This document shows, piece by piece, positions 10,666 to 19,700 of a stretch of 64,000 nucleotides of DNA. A program made the translations under genes and the position numbers. The stretch's first letter is position 1. Every line of letters begins with the position of its first letter. The DNA comes from Blastomonas sp. AAP53 (GTDB lineage: Bacteria; Pseudomonadota; Alphaproteobacteria; Sphingomonadales; Sphingomonadaceae): contig NZ_ANFZ01000011.1 of NCBI RefSeq assembly GCF_000331245.1, positions 117,984-181,983 of the forward strand, in the 5' to 3' direction. The notes under the pieces are model-generated. The model did not search any database, had not been told where the DNA came from, and saw only the letters and a program-made list of their open reading frames with translations.

Positions 10666-10950
10666 TCACGCTGCTGTCTGCAACGGTTCCACAGCCGGTT
10701 GGCCGTGCTCGCGGGCCATGGCAAGATCATAGTTCGCCTGCAAGCCCATCCAGAACCGGGCGGTGCTCACCCCTGCGCTTTCCAACCGGATAGCAAGGTC
10801 AGGGCTGATCGCTGCACGGCCATTGATAACGCGCGACAAAGCCACCCGCGACATGCCCAGCTTGCGGGCTGTTTCGGTTACGCCAAGGCCGAGCGGGACG
10901 ATAACGTCATCGCGCAGCATGGTTCCGGGGTGGGGAGGGGCTTTCATCAT
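10666..10950 (-). CDS. higA: HigA-family antitoxin
   Basis: A 94-residue helix-turn-helix protein. PPHPGTMLRDDVIVPLGLGV, followed by TETARKLGMSRVALSRVING and ISPDLAIRLE, is the hallmark of the HigA antitoxin/VapI family, which binds the operator and the HigB toxin. Two adjacent ATG codons (10950 and 10947) are possible starts. It begins 11 bp after the higB stop, giving the higB-higA order. It belongs to a different subfamily from the antitoxin at 7345-7632. Confidence 0.92.
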   Translation of the reverse strand: MMKAPPHPGTMLRDDVIVPLGLGVTETARKLGMSRVALSRVINGRAAISPDLAIRLESAGVSTARFWMGLQANYDLAMAREHGQPAVEPLQTAA

Positions 10951-10961
10951 CTCAATCTGCC

Positions 10962-11246
10962 TCAATGATAATCCTGATAATCGACGAGTTCCACATCCGA
11001 CCCGACAAACCGAAATGTCACGCGCCAGTTGCCGTTTACCCATATCGACCAATGACCTGCCATATCGCCCTTGAGCGGATGCAGCCGGTACGACGGCAAA
11101 GAGAGTTCGTTCGGCGACATCGCAACATCCAGCGCAGCCAGAATGCTCAGCAACTTCGCCTTGTGCGCCGCCTGAACCCCTTTGGTCGATGCGGTCTCGT
11201 AAAGCAGGCGCAGGCACTTGTGGCGGAGCTGATGATCCCGAGCCAC
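10962..11246 (-). CDS. higB: HigB-family toxin
   Basis: A 94-residue RelE-superfamily mRNA interferase. HKCLRLLYETASTKGVQ, then LPSYRLHPLKGDMAGHWSIW and WVNGNWRVTFRF with a final DYQDYH, are the family's conserved blocks, including catalytic His and Arg positions near the C-terminus. The start is GTG at 11246 (VARDHQL). A palindrome at 11250-11266 lies immediately upstream. Together with higA it is inserted between nadE and gltX. Confidence 0.92.
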   Translation of the reverse strand: MARDHQLRHKCLRLLYETASTKGVQAAHKAKLLSILAALDVAMSPNELSLPSYRLHPLKGDMAGHWSIWVNGNWRVTFRFVGSDVELVDYQDYH

Positions 11247-11249
11247 CTT

Positions 11250-11266
11250 GTATCGCGTAACGATAC
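11250..11266. promoter_or_regulatory. Palindromic operator of higBA
   Basis: GTATCG (11250-11255) and CGATAC (11261-11266) form a perfect 6-bp inverted repeat with 5 bases between them. It starts four bases upstream of the higB GTG. On the coding strand GATACA could be a -10 box, so HigA or HigBA binding here would block transcription. Autoregulation is known for higBA; this particular site is inferred. Confidence 0.6.
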
Positions 11267-11280
11267 GAGATGCAAATGGT

Positions 11281-12936
11281 CTACCCCGTCCGGAACCGAT
11301 TGGTGATCGGATAGCGCCGGTCGCGGCCGAAGTTGCGGATGCCCAGTTTCACGCCCGGCGGGGCCTGGCGGCGCTTGTATTCGGCGAGGTACAGCAGCCG
11401 CTCGATGCGTGCGACGGTATCGTGCTCGAAGCCGCGCGCGACGATCTGGGCGACGCTCAGCTCCTCCTCGATCAGCGCGTGCAGGATCGGGTCGAGGATT
11501 TCGTATGGCGGCAGGCTGTCGTCGTCGCGCTGGTCGGGGCGTAGTTCGGCGCTCGGCGGCTTGGTAATGACGCTTTCGGGCATCACCGGGCCATCGGGGC
11601 CGAGCCCCAGCGGCGGCTTGTGCGCATTGCGCCAGCGCGACAGGTCGAACACGGTGAGCTTGTAGGCGTCTTTCAGCACATTGTAGCCGCCCGACATGTC
11701 GCCATAGATGGTGGCATAGCCGACGCTCATCTCGCTCTTGTTGCCGGTGGTGAGCAGCATCGGTCCGAACTTGTTGCTCAGCCCCATCAGCGTCACCGCG
11801 CGGATGCGCGACTGGATGTTTTCTTCGGCAATGTCCGGCGCGCGTTCGGCAAAGCTGGGGGCGAGCATCGCATCGAACGCCTCGACCGCGGGCTGGATGG
11901 GGATGCTGTCGAGCCTGCAGTTCAACAGGCGCGCGCATTCCGCCGCATCGTCGAGGCTCTCCTGGCTGGTATAGCGGCTGGGCAGCATGACGCACCACAC
12001 CCGGTCGGCCCCCAGCGCGTCGACGGCCACGGCAGCCGACAGCGCGCTGTCGATGCCGCCCGACAAGCCCAGCACCACGCCGGGAAAGCCGTTGGCGTTC
12101 ACATAATCGCGCAAGGCAACGATCATCGCGTGATAGACATCCTGCGGTTCGGGATCGAGCGCGTGGATATCGCCGGGCGCGCAGCTCCAGCCGCGTTCGC
12201 CCCTGGTCCACTCGGTGCGAACGGTGGCTGCCTCCCAATCGGGCAGCTGATGCGCCAGCGAGCCATCGGCGTTGACCACGAACGAGGCGCCATCGAACAC
12301 CAGTTCGTCCTGCCCGCCGATGCGGTTGAGGAAGACAAGCGGCAGCCCGGTTTCGGCGACGCGGGCGCGTGCGACCGTATGCAGGCGGCGGTCATCCTTC
12401 GCGATCTCGTAAGGGCTGCCGTGCGGCGCGATCAGCAGCTGCGCCCCCATCGCCTTGAGGTGTCCGCACACGGTGGGGAACCAGATATCCTCGCACAAAG
12501 GCAGACCCAGCATCGTTCCCCGGAACGGCACCGGCGGCTGCAGCGGGGCCGAGGCGAACAGGCGCTTTTCATCGAACGTGCCGTAATTGGGCAATTCGTG
12601 CTTCAGGCGGATGGCGGTGATCTGGCCGCCGTCGAGCAAGGCCAGCCCGTTATACAGCGCCCCCTCGCGCTGGAAGACGCTGCCCACCAGCATCGCCGGA
12701 CCGCCATCGCCGGTCGCGGCCGCCATCCGCTCCAGCTCGGCTCCGGCGCGCGCGATCAATGCGGGTTTCAGCACCAGATCCTCGGGCGGATAGCCGATCA
12801 GTTGCAGCTCGGGAAAGACGATCAGGTCGCTGTCGGTCGCCGCCGCGCGCGCGGCGAGCATGGCATCGGCATTGCCGGACAGGTCGCCAATGGTCTGCGA
12901 ACACTGGACGAGGGTGATGATAAGCCGGTCGGTCAT
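11281..12936 (-). CDS. nadE: Glutamine-dependent NAD+ synthetase
   Basis: Two-domain enzyme of 551 residues that amidates nicotinate adenine dinucleotide to NAD+. The N-terminal nitrilase-type glutaminase carries its Glu-Lys-Cys triad in [27 protein letters not shown] and LPLCEDIW. The C-terminal ammonia-dependent synthetase has the PP-loop [16 protein letters not shown] and the [20 protein letters not shown] region (given here in part). The start is ATG at 12936 ([11 protein letters not shown]); an upstream extension to 12975 is not conserved. It is divergent from prs. Confidence 0.96.
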   Translation of the reverse strand: MTDRLIITLVQCSQTIGDLSGNADAMLAARAAATDSDLIVFPELQLIGYPPEDLVLKPALIARAGAELERMAAATGDGGPAMLVGSVFQREGALYNGLALLDGGQITAIRLKHELPNYGTFDEKRLFASAPLQPPVPFRGTMLGLPLCEDIWFPTVCGHLKAMGAQLLIAPHGSPYEIAKDDRRLHTVARARVAETGLPLVFLNRIGGQDELVFDGASFVVNADGSLAHQLPDWEAATVRTEWTRGERGWSCAPGDIHALDPEPQDVYHAMIVALRDYVNANGFPGVVLGLSGGIDSALSAAVAVDALGADRVWCVMLPSRYTSQESLDDAAECARLLNCRLDSIPIQPAVEAFDAMLAPSFAERAPDIAEENIQSRIRAVTLMGLSNKFGPMLLTTGNKSEMSVGYATIYGDMSGGYNVLKDAYKLTVFDLSRWRNAHKPPLGLGPDGPVMPESVITKPPSAELRPDQRDDDSLPPYEILDPILHALIEEELSVAQIVARGFEHDTVARIERLLYLAEYKRRQAPPGVKLGIRNFGRDRRYPITNRFRTG

Positions 12937-13088
12937 CGCTGCGGAATAGGGGCTGGCCACAGGGGCGGCAACCAATTTTGCCTTGGCTGACGGTCACTTG
13001 GGCCTTTCATCAAAGTTTCATCTTCCGGTTTGCGGGGCATCTGGCTAAGGCGACCCCGTTCGAGCAGGGCAAGGGGAAGCACGGTCAC

Positions 13089-14024
13089 ATGAAAATTCTT
13101 TCTGGCAACAGCAATCTGCCGCTGGCACGCGCCGTGGGCGCCTATCTTGAAATTCCGCTCACCGATGCCTCTGTGCGGCGGTTTGCCGATGAGGAAATCT
13201 TCGTCGAAATCCACGAAAATGTGCGCGGCGAAGATGTGTTCGTCATCCAGTCGACCGGTTATCCGGCCAATGACAACCTGATGGAACTGCTGATCTGCAT
13301 CGATGCACTGAAGCGCGCCTCGGCTCGCCGCATCACCGCAGTGATCCCCTATTTCGGCTATGCCCGGCAGGACCGCAAGCCCGGCCCGCGCACGCCGATC
13401 TCAGCCAAGCTGGTCGCCAACCTGATCACCACCGCGGGCGCCGATCGCGTGCTGTCGGTCGATCTGCATGCCGGCCAGATCCAGGGCTTTTTCGATATTC
13501 CGACCGACAACCTCTATGCTGCGCCGGTAATGGCTGCGGACATCCAGGCGCGCTTCGGCGAGCACCAGCTGATGGTCGTCTCGCCCGATGTCGGCGGCGT
13601 GGTGCGCGCGCGCGCGCTGGCCAAGCGGCTCGACAACGCTCCGCTGGCCATCGTCGACAAGCGTCGCGAACGGCCCGGCGAATCGGAAGTGATGAACATC
13701 ATCGGCAATGTCGAAGGCCGATTCTGCATCCTGATCGATGATATCGTCGATTCGGGCGGCACCCTGTGCAACGCGGCTGAGGCGCTGAAGAATGCCGGCG
13801 CGGTCGATGTCGTATCCTATGTCACGCATGGCGTGCTGTCGGGCGGCGCGGTGGCGCGGGTCAACAACAGCGCGCTCAAGGAACTGGTGATCACCGATTC
13901 GATCCAGTCGACCGATGCTGTGGCGTCATCCGACCGGATCCGCACGCTGCCGATGGCGGCGCTGATCGGTGAAGCCATCCGCCGCATCGCTGATGAAAGC
14001 TCGGTCTCCAGCCTGTTCGATTGA
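13089..14024 (+). CDS. prs: Ribose-phosphate pyrophosphokinase
   Basis: Makes PRPP from ribose 5-phosphate and ATP for purine, pyrimidine, histidine and NAD synthesis. At 311 residues it has the class I length. It carries FGYARQDRK, the divalent-cation/ribose site [18 protein letters not shown] and the PRPP loop [16 protein letters not shown]. The ATG at 13089 follows AAGGGGAAG. PRPP is used in NAD synthesis, so the divergent nadE neighbour is metabolically close. Confidence 0.97.
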   Translation: MKILSGNSNLPLARAVGAYLEIPLTDASVRRFADEEIFVEIHENVRGEDVFVIQSTGYPANDNLMELLICIDALKRASARRITAVIPYFGYARQDRKPGPRTPISAKLVANLITTAGADRVLSVDLHAGQIQGFFDIPTDNLYAAPVMAADIQARFGEHQLMVVSPDVGGVVRARALAKRLDNAPLAIVDKRRERPGESEVMNIIGNVEGRFCILIDDIVDSGGTLCNAAEALKNAGAVDVVSYVTHGVLSGGAVARVNNSALKELVITDSIQSTDAVASSDRIRTLPMAALIGEAIRRIADESSVSSLFD

Positions 14025-14033
14025 CGACCAGCC

Positions 14034-14840
14034 TTGGCCGGCTTTCTGGAACGCTATCTGGCGCGGGTTGGACTGTCCGAAAGGCCGGATGCCAACCTCG
14101 CCGGATTGAACGCGCTGCTATGGGCGCAGCGGCTCGCGATCCCCTATGATGCGCTCGACCCCCGGCTCGGGCGCGGAGTCGACATCGAACCGGATGCCGT
14201 TGCCGACAAGCTGCTTTCGGGTACGCGCGGCGGCTATTGCTTCGAGCTCAACCAGATTTTCGCTCGCGCGCTGACCGACACCGGTTTCCAGGTCGAGCCG
14301 CTGCTTGCGCGGGTCTGGTTCCGGCAGCAACCGGACGATCCGGTGCCGCCGCGGACTCACATCGTGCTGGCGGTCCTCATCGATGGCGAACGCTGGCTGG
14401 CCGATGCCGGGTTCGGTGGCGGGCATGTCCCGGCGATGAGGTTGGCCGAGGGCACGCAAGCTGCGGGCAATGACGGTGCGGTCCACCGCCTGCGCCGCGA
14501 CCCTGCATTCGGCTGGATGCTCGAACGGCATTTTAACGGTCAATGCCGCGCGCAATACAGCTTTACCGATGATGTGGCGATGCCAGCCGATATCGCCATG
14601 TCGAACCACTGGACGGCCACCGCCCCGCAATCCCGCTTCATCCAGAACGTGCTGGTCAGCCAGGTCGTGCGCGATGGCCTGAAATCGATCACCAACGACC
14701 TGTTCAGCATCCAGCGCGCGGACGGGACCGAAAAGGTGCAGATTGCAGGGCCGGAGGCGATGCGCACATTGCTGGCCGATGCTTTCGGCATCGTGCTGTC
14801 GGCGCAAGAGGTCAGGGCGCTCGCCGCATTCCGACCCTGA
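14034..14840 (+). CDS. Arylamine N-acetyltransferase
   Basis: A 268-residue cytoplasmic NAT that uses acetyl-CoA on aromatic amines or hydrazines. The catalytic triad is visible: Cys in RGGYCFELNQIF (about residue 69), His in RTHIVLAV and Asp in LADAGFGGGH. The start is TTG at 14034, the only in-frame start after the prs stop ten bases upstream. No clear ribosome-binding site is seen, so translational coupling to prs is possible. The physiological substrate cannot be deduced. Confidence 0.9.
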   Translation: MAGFLERYLARVGLSERPDANLAGLNALLWAQRLAIPYDALDPRLGRGVDIEPDAVADKLLSGTRGGYCFELNQIFARALTDTGFQVEPLLARVWFRQQPDDPVPPRTHIVLAVLIDGERWLADAGFGGGHVPAMRLAEGTQAAGNDGAVHRLRRDPAFGWMLERHFNGQCRAQYSFTDDVAMPADIAMSNHWTATAPQSRFIQNVLVSQVVRDGLKSITNDLFSIQRADGTEKVQIAGPEAMRTLLADAFGIVLSAQEVRALAAFRP

Positions 14841-14882
14841 TCAGTCTGGCCAATCGCGCTGCGACGCGATAGCACCGCAGCC

Positions 14883-15668
14883 ATGATTCACAGCAAAGAC
14901 ATAGCGCTGGCCGAACGGCTGGCCGAAGCGGCGGGGGAGGCGATACGGCCCTTCTACCGTTCCAGTTTCACGACCGACCGCAAGGCCGATGCCTCGCCGG
15001 TGACCGAGGCGGATCGCGCGGCGGAAGCGGCGATGCGCGCGATCCTCGACGCCGAAGCGCCGCGCGACGGCGTGATCGGTGAGGAATATGGCGAAAAGCC
15101 GGGCTCGACGGGCCGCGTGTGGGTGCTCGATCCGATCGACGGCACCACCAGCTTCATCGCCGGGCGGCCGATCTTCGGAACGCTGATCGCGCTGATCGCC
15201 GAGGAATGGCCGGTATTGGGCGTGATCGACCAGCCGATCGGGCGCGAACGCTGGGTCGGCGCGACGGGGCGCGGCACCACCTTCAATGGCCAGCCGGTCA
15301 AGGCGCGGCTCTGCCCCGATATCGAGGATGCCGTGCTCGCCACCACCAGCCCGCATTTGTTCAGCGATCATGACGCGATGCACTTCATGGCGCTGGCCAA
15401 GCAGTGCGACACGCGCCGTCTGATCTGGGGCGGGGATTGCTACAATTACGCGCTGGTCGCGCAAGGCTCGGTCGATCTGGTGTGCGAGAGCGGCCTGAAG
15501 CTGCATGATTTTGCGGCGCTGGTTCCCGTCGTCGAGGGCGCGGGCGGGCATATGTGCGACTGGAACGGTGATCCGCTGCACAAGGGCAGCGATGGCCGCG
15601 TCATTGCGATGGGTGATCCGGCGCGGCTGGAGGATGTGCTCGCCGCACTCGCACAGCACGATCATTGA
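14883..15668 (+). CDS. hisN: Inositol-monophosphatase-family histidinol-phosphatase
   Basis: Mg-dependent phosphatase of 261 residues. The metal site is formed by SPVTEADRAAE, GEEYGE, WVLDPIDGTTSFIAG and, near the C-terminus, KLHDFAALVPVVEGAGG. The PIFGTLIAL segment and GGDCYNYALVAQGSVDLV resemble HisN-type histidinol-phosphatases more than generic SuhB. Histidine biosynthesis is the likely pathway, with inositol monophosphatase as the alternative. It lies 42 bp after the NAT gene on the same strand. Two strong hairpins follow at 15677-15749. Confidence 0.85.
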   Translation: MIHSKDIALAERLAEAAGEAIRPFYRSSFTTDRKADASPVTEADRAAEAAMRAILDAEAPRDGVIGEEYGEKPGSTGRVWVLDPIDGTTSFIAGRPIFGTLIALIAEEWPVLGVIDQPIGRERWVGATGRGTTFNGQPVKARLCPDIEDAVLATTSPHLFSDHDAMHFMALAKQCDTRRLIWGGDCYNYALVAQGSVDLVCESGLKLHDFAALVPVVEGAGGHMCDWNGDPLHKGSDGRVIAMGDPARLEDVLAALAQHDH

Positions 15669-15676
15669 ACCATCAT

Positions 15677-15712
15677 CCCCTGCCCTGCCATGTCCAGTGA
15701 ACAGGGCAGGGG
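15677..15712. terminator. 11-bp hairpin between convergent hisN and the DUF6607 gene
   Basis: CCCCTGCCCTG (15677-15687) pairs perfectly with CAGGGCAGGGG (15702-15712). It lies nine bases after the hisN stop. No strong T-run follows on either strand, so it is terminator-like rather than a canonical intrinsic terminator. Confidence 0.55.
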
Positions 15713-15717
15713 AATGA

Positions 15718-15749
15718 CGGCGCTCCGCCCGGCAATTGGCGGAGCGCCG
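15718..15749. terminator. 12-bp hairpin between convergent genes
   Basis: CGGCGCTCCGCC (15718-15729) pairs perfectly with GGCGGAGCGCCG (15738-15749) around eight bases, four bases beyond the stop of the leftward DUF6607 gene. Together with the previous hairpin it probably insulates the two convergent transcripts. Confidence 0.6.
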
Positions 15750-15753
15750 ACCC

Positions 15754-16764
15754 TTATTGACCGGTGCTCGCGACCCGCCGTGCACCTGCCATCCGGGTAT
15801 TTTCGTCGATCAGTTTGAGCGCTTCGGCCGTTGCCTTGCCTACCGTCAGTCTGCCCTCGACAATCTCGTCGGCCATGGTCAGCAGGCGGGCGCTGATGAC
15901 CGTCCCGGCCTGCGCCTCTTCCTGGATCGCAATGCCTCCCTTGCTGGTGGCCACCCTGTCCCACGCCGCGCGCACGGCCGCCCAATAGTCGTTGGTCGCG
16001 GCCCAGTAATCATCCGCCGCCTTGACGTTGTAGCCATCGAACTTGACGTAGCTGTTGAGCACATATTCCTGCACGATCGGCTGGAGCGCGCCGTCCTTCA
16101 GGCCCATCTTGATATTGTCCTGCCAATGGACCCAGCCATCGGGCGTGGGCTGGTGGCGGTTGATCGCGTAATAGCGGTCGTACGCGGGGTTGCGAACCGC
16201 ATCGCGCCGGGCGAGCGGACGCCAGGTCCAGTTGGACCGCCAGCGGCGCAGGCCGCCCTGCTGCTCGAACTGGCCCCAACCGGCATAGCGCGGGCTGTCA
16301 TCGACCTGCCACACGGTCTGCGACCAGCGGCCGCGCCGCATCTTTTCGGGCACGTCCTCCCAGGTCCAGGCATTGCGATCGGAATAGACCAGCACCTTGG
16401 CGGGCTCATATTCCCAATCCTGCCGCCAGTGTTTGGTGATGTGCGGCTTGCCCTCGTGCTCGGACACCAGAATGTGCTGCAGCACGATCCGGCGACCGGT
16501 GTCCTCGATCACGCGGACGACCTCGTGACCGCCGGAGATCTTGCGGTCGAGCGGGGTATAGTCCGGCTGCCAGGGCGTTGCTTCCTGCATGTCGAACCGC
16601 ACCTTGAAATTGCCTGCCATCGCCAGAATGTCGGCGCGGTCGGCTGCGAAGGCGGCATCCTCTTCCTGCGCGGGGCGCTCGGCGATTGGCGGGTGAGCGA
16701 GGGCGGCGGTGGAGGCCAGGGCGAACAGGCTGGCGGTGGCAAGCGAGACGATCTTCAGGTTCAT
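15754..16764 (-). CDS. DUF6607-type exported protein linked to the TonB receptor
   Basis: A 336-residue exported protein with signal peptide MNLKIVSLATASLFALASTA followed by an ALA cleavage context. The mature part is rich in Trp and charged residues, with conserved-looking blocks such as QHILVSEHEGKPHITKHWRQ, WEYEPAKVLVYSDRNAWTW and DRYYAINRHQPTPDGWVHWQ (shown in part). This is the pattern of DUF6607 proteins, commonly encoded beside TonB-dependent receptors. The ATG at 16764 follows AGGAGAGG. It starts 38 bp downstream of the receptor stop, so the two are probably one iron-responsive operon. The biochemical role is unknown. Confidence 0.75.
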   Translation of the reverse strand: MNLKIVSLATASLFALASTAALAHPPIAERPAQEEDAAFAADRADILAMAGNFKVRFDMQEATPWQPDYTPLDRKISGGHEVVRVIEDTGRRIVLQHILVSEHEGKPHITKHWRQDWEYEPAKVLVYSDRNAWTWEDVPEKMRRGRWSQTVWQVDDSPRYAGWGQFEQQGGLRRWRSNWTWRPLARRDAVRNPAYDRYYAINRHQPTPDGWVHWQDNIKMGLKDGALQPIVQEYVLNSYVKFDGYNVKAADDYWAATNDYWAAVRAAWDRVATSKGGIAIQEEAQAGTVISARLLTMADEIVEGRLTVGKATAEALKLIDENTRMAGARRVASTGQ

Positions 16765-16802
16765 GTCAAAACCTCTCCTTGTATTGCTAACAGTTTTGCG
16801 AA

Positions 16803-19004
16803 TCAAAAGCGATAAGTCAACGAAACACTTCCGTTGCGCCCCGGCTGGGTGAAGGCGTCGGCAATCGTGGTGGTGCTGGCAAGGCCGCGCACATCGGCCC
16901 ACCAGGCGTATGTGGCGTTGGTGAGGTTGAACAGGCCCGCGCGCAGCGTCACCGGTCCGAGGGTTACGAAGGCGGTGGCATCGAGGATGGTGAACGCATC
17001 GGGACGCAAGCACGATGGCGTGCAGACGCCTGCGCTGCGCGCTTCGGACTTGCGGGCGCTGTGCGTGGCGATCAGCTGTCCGCCAAAGCGCCCCTGCGGG
17101 TCGCGCCAGCCGATCCCGGCGACAAGCTTGAACGGATCGACCGTGGCCAGCGGCACCTGTGTCCCCGCCTGCGGATCGATGACATCGCCCTTGGCGTAGG
17201 ACAGTGCCACCTGACCGTTGAGGCCGCTTGCATCACGCAGTTCCAGCCGAGCCTCGGCGCCTTCGACCTTCACCCGGTCGAGATTGATGAATTGGAAGAT
17301 CGCCGGATTGGCGGGGGTGAAGGCGCCGCCGACCACTTCCTGACTGATGAAATCCTTGTAGCGCGCGCTGAATGCCGTGGCGCTGAGACTGACGGAATCG
17401 CTGACAAACCGGATGCCGCCCTCGATGCTCTCGCTGCGCTCCGGCCCCAGATCGGCATTGGGGCGCGAGGTATAGCCCTGCGCGAGATTCTCGAAGAACT
17501 GGTTGATCTGGCTGGGCTCGGGCGCGCGGAAGCCCTGGGCATAATTGGCAAACAGCCGCACCTCTGGCGTCAGGTTGAGCACTGCGCCCATCTTGGGGCT
17601 GACCCGCTCACCCGACTGGCCGGTGGTGACAAAGCTTGCGGGCAGCAGCGCATCGGCCTGCGGGCTCAGCGTATAATGGTCAAAGCGCAGCGCTGGAAAC
17701 AGCGTGAGCGGCCCGACGCTGATTTCATCACCCACGAACAGCCCGGCCAGCGTATAATCGGTCACCGGAAAGGCGCTGGAGGGAAAGGTCTCACCGGCAG
17801 GCGGGACCGTACCATCGCGCACACCCTGCTGCCGGGTCCAGCTGGCATCGCCGCCGAACACCAGCTTGTGCTGCAAGGGCCCGGTGGCGAAGCGCAGCCG
17901 GGCCTCGGCGGCGAGGCCATAGACGCGGTTGTCGAAGCTGTTGTCGCGGGTGCGGTCGGCCAGCGGCGTGCGGTCTTCCTGGGTGAACTGGCGGTCCTTG
18001 GCCGATTGCCAATAGGCATTGACCCGCGCCATCTCGAGCGCGCCGGTTCCCTCCCAGATCCAGTCGCCCGCGATGCGCCAGCGCTTGCCAGTATCGCGCG
18101 CCACCAGATTGTCGATGGTGGCAGACCGGCCCGAAAGCAGATCGGTCACCATCGCATTGTCGAGATATTCGCCGGTCAGTCGCAGCTTGTGGCCACCGGC
18201 GGGATCCCAGACGATGCGCGCGGTGGCGGCATTGCTGTGCCCGTCCTGCGGATTGGGGGTCGTGCGATTGGCGCCCAGCACGTCGTTGGTGCCCCGGTTT
18301 TCCAGCTCCTGGAAATCGCGGCGGCTGTAAGAGACGAGAGCGGACACGTCGTCCGTGCGGCCCGCCAGAATCGCAGTCTGGGCGAATTCCTCGTCCGCGC
18401 TCGAATATTGGCTGCGCACCAGCCCTGCGACCTGCTGGCCCTTGAGGATGTCCTCGGGGTCGCTCAGCGTGAAGCTGACGGCCCCGGCAAGGCCATCGCT
18501 GCCATACAGTGCCGAAGCTGGGCCGCGAAGGATCTCGACCGACTTGACCAGGCCGATATCGACCGAATCGCCCCGGCCCACGCTTTGGGCGCCGAAATTG
18601 AAGCCCATGGGGACGCGCACGCCATCGACCTGGATCAGCACGCGGTTGCCGCCGATTCCGCGGATGGTGAAATCCTCGTTGCCCGCCCGGCCTGTCGTTC
18701 CCAGCGCCGCGCCAAAGCGCGCCGGCTGGCGGCGAACGCTGACCCCCGGCTCGAACCGCACCAGATCCTTGATGTCGGTCGCCAGTTCGTCGGCAATCTC
18801 CTCGTCGGTCTTTGCAGACACAGTGGCGGGAGCATCGTCGATGGTGATCGGGGTGCGCGTTGCCGAGACGATGATGGTTCGCCCGTCGGCCCCGGCGGCA
18901 TCGTCCAGCGCTTCGGTTTCGGCGCGCGGCATGGTCTGTGCGCCGACCGAAACCTGCGCCGCGCACAAGCCGATCACGGCTGCCGAACTCAACCAACGTG
19001 TCAT
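16803..19004 (-). CDS. TonB-dependent receptor, heme/iron uptake type
   Basis: Outer-membrane receptor of 733 residues. After a signal peptide ending near VSVGAQ it has a TonB-box-like IIVSATRTP. The plug domain carries DLVRFEPGVSVRR, GNEDFTIRGIGGNRVLIQVD and EILRGPASALYGSDGLAG. The 22-strand barrel follows and ends in VSLTYRF with a terminal Phe. The plug sequence resembles the hemoglobin/heme/transferrin receptor group (HmuR type). The ATG at 19004 lies behind GGGG. A candidate Fur site is just upstream and a DUF6607 gene follows. The substrate is inferred, not shown. Confidence 0.88.
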   Translation of the reverse strand: MTRWLSSAAVIGLCAAQVSVGAQTMPRAETEALDDAAGADGRTIIVSATRTPITIDDAPATVSAKTDEEIADELATDIKDLVRFEPGVSVRRQPARFGAALGTTGRAGNEDFTIRGIGGNRVLIQVDGVRVPMGFNFGAQSVGRGDSVDIGLVKSVEILRGPASALYGSDGLAGAVSFTLSDPEDILKGQQVAGLVRSQYSSADEEFAQTAILAGRTDDVSALVSYSRRDFQELENRGTNDVLGANRTTPNPQDGHSNAATARIVWDPAGGHKLRLTGEYLDNAMVTDLLSGRSATIDNLVARDTGKRWRIAGDWIWEGTGALEMARVNAYWQSAKDRQFTQEDRTPLADRTRDNSFDNRVYGLAAEARLRFATGPLQHKLVFGGDASWTRQQGVRDGTVPPAGETFPSSAFPVTDYTLAGLFVGDEISVGPLTLFPALRFDHYTLSPQADALLPASFVTTGQSGERVSPKMGAVLNLTPEVRLFANYAQGFRAPEPSQINQFFENLAQGYTSRPNADLGPERSESIEGGIRFVSDSVSLSATAFSARYKDFISQEVVGGAFTPANPAIFQFINLDRVKVEGAEARLELRDASGLNGQVALSYAKGDVIDPQAGTQVPLATVDPFKLVAGIGWRDPQGRFGGQLIATHSARKSEARSAGVCTPSCLRPDAFTILDATAFVTLGPVTLRAGLFNLTNATYAWWADVRGLASTTTIADAFTQPGRNGSVSLTYRF

Positions 19005-19022
19005 GGCATCCCCTCTAATGAT

Positions 19023-19041
19023 AATGCAAGCGATTCGCATT
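19023..19041. promoter_or_regulatory. Candidate Fur box of the TonB receptor
   Basis: AATGCAAGCGATTCGCATT is a 19-bp imperfect palindrome with AATGC/GCATT ends, located 19-37 bp upstream of the receptor ATG. Length, symmetry and position fit a Fur-type iron box, although several central positions differ from the enterobacterial consensus. This is a candidate only. Confidence 0.45.
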
Positions 19042-19133
19042 AGCCTATGGGGCGTTTTTTCTGTGCGGTCAACTGCCTGCACGCGCACAGGCCGTGTCGA
19101 TTACGCGATCCCGAGCGCGGCCCTGCGCGCATG

Positions 19134-19150
19134 TTGGCCCGATGGGCCAA
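19134..19150. terminator. 7-bp hairpin after the cupin gene
   Basis: TTGGCCC and GGGCCAA pair around GAT, about 55 bp beyond the stop of the leftward cupin gene and upstream of the receptor promoter. There is no T-run. It may act as a weak transcription barrier. Confidence 0.35.
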
Positions 19151-19203
19151 AGCCAGGGGGAGGGGTTGAGAGGGCGCGAGCGATGCTGGCTGCGCGATGA
19201 AAC

Positions 19204-19659
19204 TCAGCGCGCCTTGAACGGCTCGCCGCTGCTCCGCCGTTTGTCGCCGCCACCAAATTCATGCATGTCGACATCGGGATAATGGCACGGGCCATTAACG
19301 CTCTGGCCGATGACGACAAACACGCAGTCGGCATCGCTTTCGTTGATCAGGCAGTGGCCGTTGCCGTCGTTCTTGGGAAAGGCGGCGATATCGCCTGCAA
19401 CGAGCGGCGTGCGGCCCGAATCGTCGACCAGCACCGCGCTGCCCGAGACGATCACCAGCAGTTCGTCCTCGCGTTCGTGCCAGTGGCGGTGCGCCGACCA
19501 TGCGCCCGGCTTCAGCACGACATGGCTGGCGGCGAAGTCGGTGAGGCCCGTGGCGGGGGCAAGGCGGCGGTACCAGCGGTTCTCCACGACATCGGCGAGG
19601 TGCTCGGGATAGCCGGTGGCGTTGGTCTGGGGCACGGCTTGCAGGTCGACTTTGGGCAT
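19204..19659 (-). CDS. Cupin-domain protein
   Basis: A 151-residue single-domain cupin. Motif 1 is HRHWHEREDELLVIVSG, with His and Glu metal ligands, and motif 2 is AGDIAAFPKNDGNGHCLIN. A C-terminal tail containing CHYPDVDMHEFG is typical of a subfamily of cupins in alphaproteobacteria annotated as auxin- or sugar-binding-like. The enzyme activity or ligand cannot be told. It starts with ATG at 19659, 41 bp from the divergent dapE start, so the promoters must overlap. Confidence 0.85.
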   Translation of the reverse strand: MPKVDLQAVPQTNATGYPEHLADVVENRWYRRLAPATGLTDFAASHVVLKPGAWSAHRHWHEREDELLVIVSGSAVLVDDSGRTPLVAGDIAAFPKNDGNGHCLINESDADCVFVVIGQSVNGPCHYPDVDMHEFGGGDKRRSSGEPFKAR

Positions 19660-19700
19660 GTCGCGATGCTAATGCGCTACGAACCGAATGGAAAGCTGCC

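Noticed and set aside
9070..10968. A 632-codon open frame on the + strand opposite gltX and higA
   Set aside because: It runs antisense through gltX and across the REP-like doublet and has no family features.
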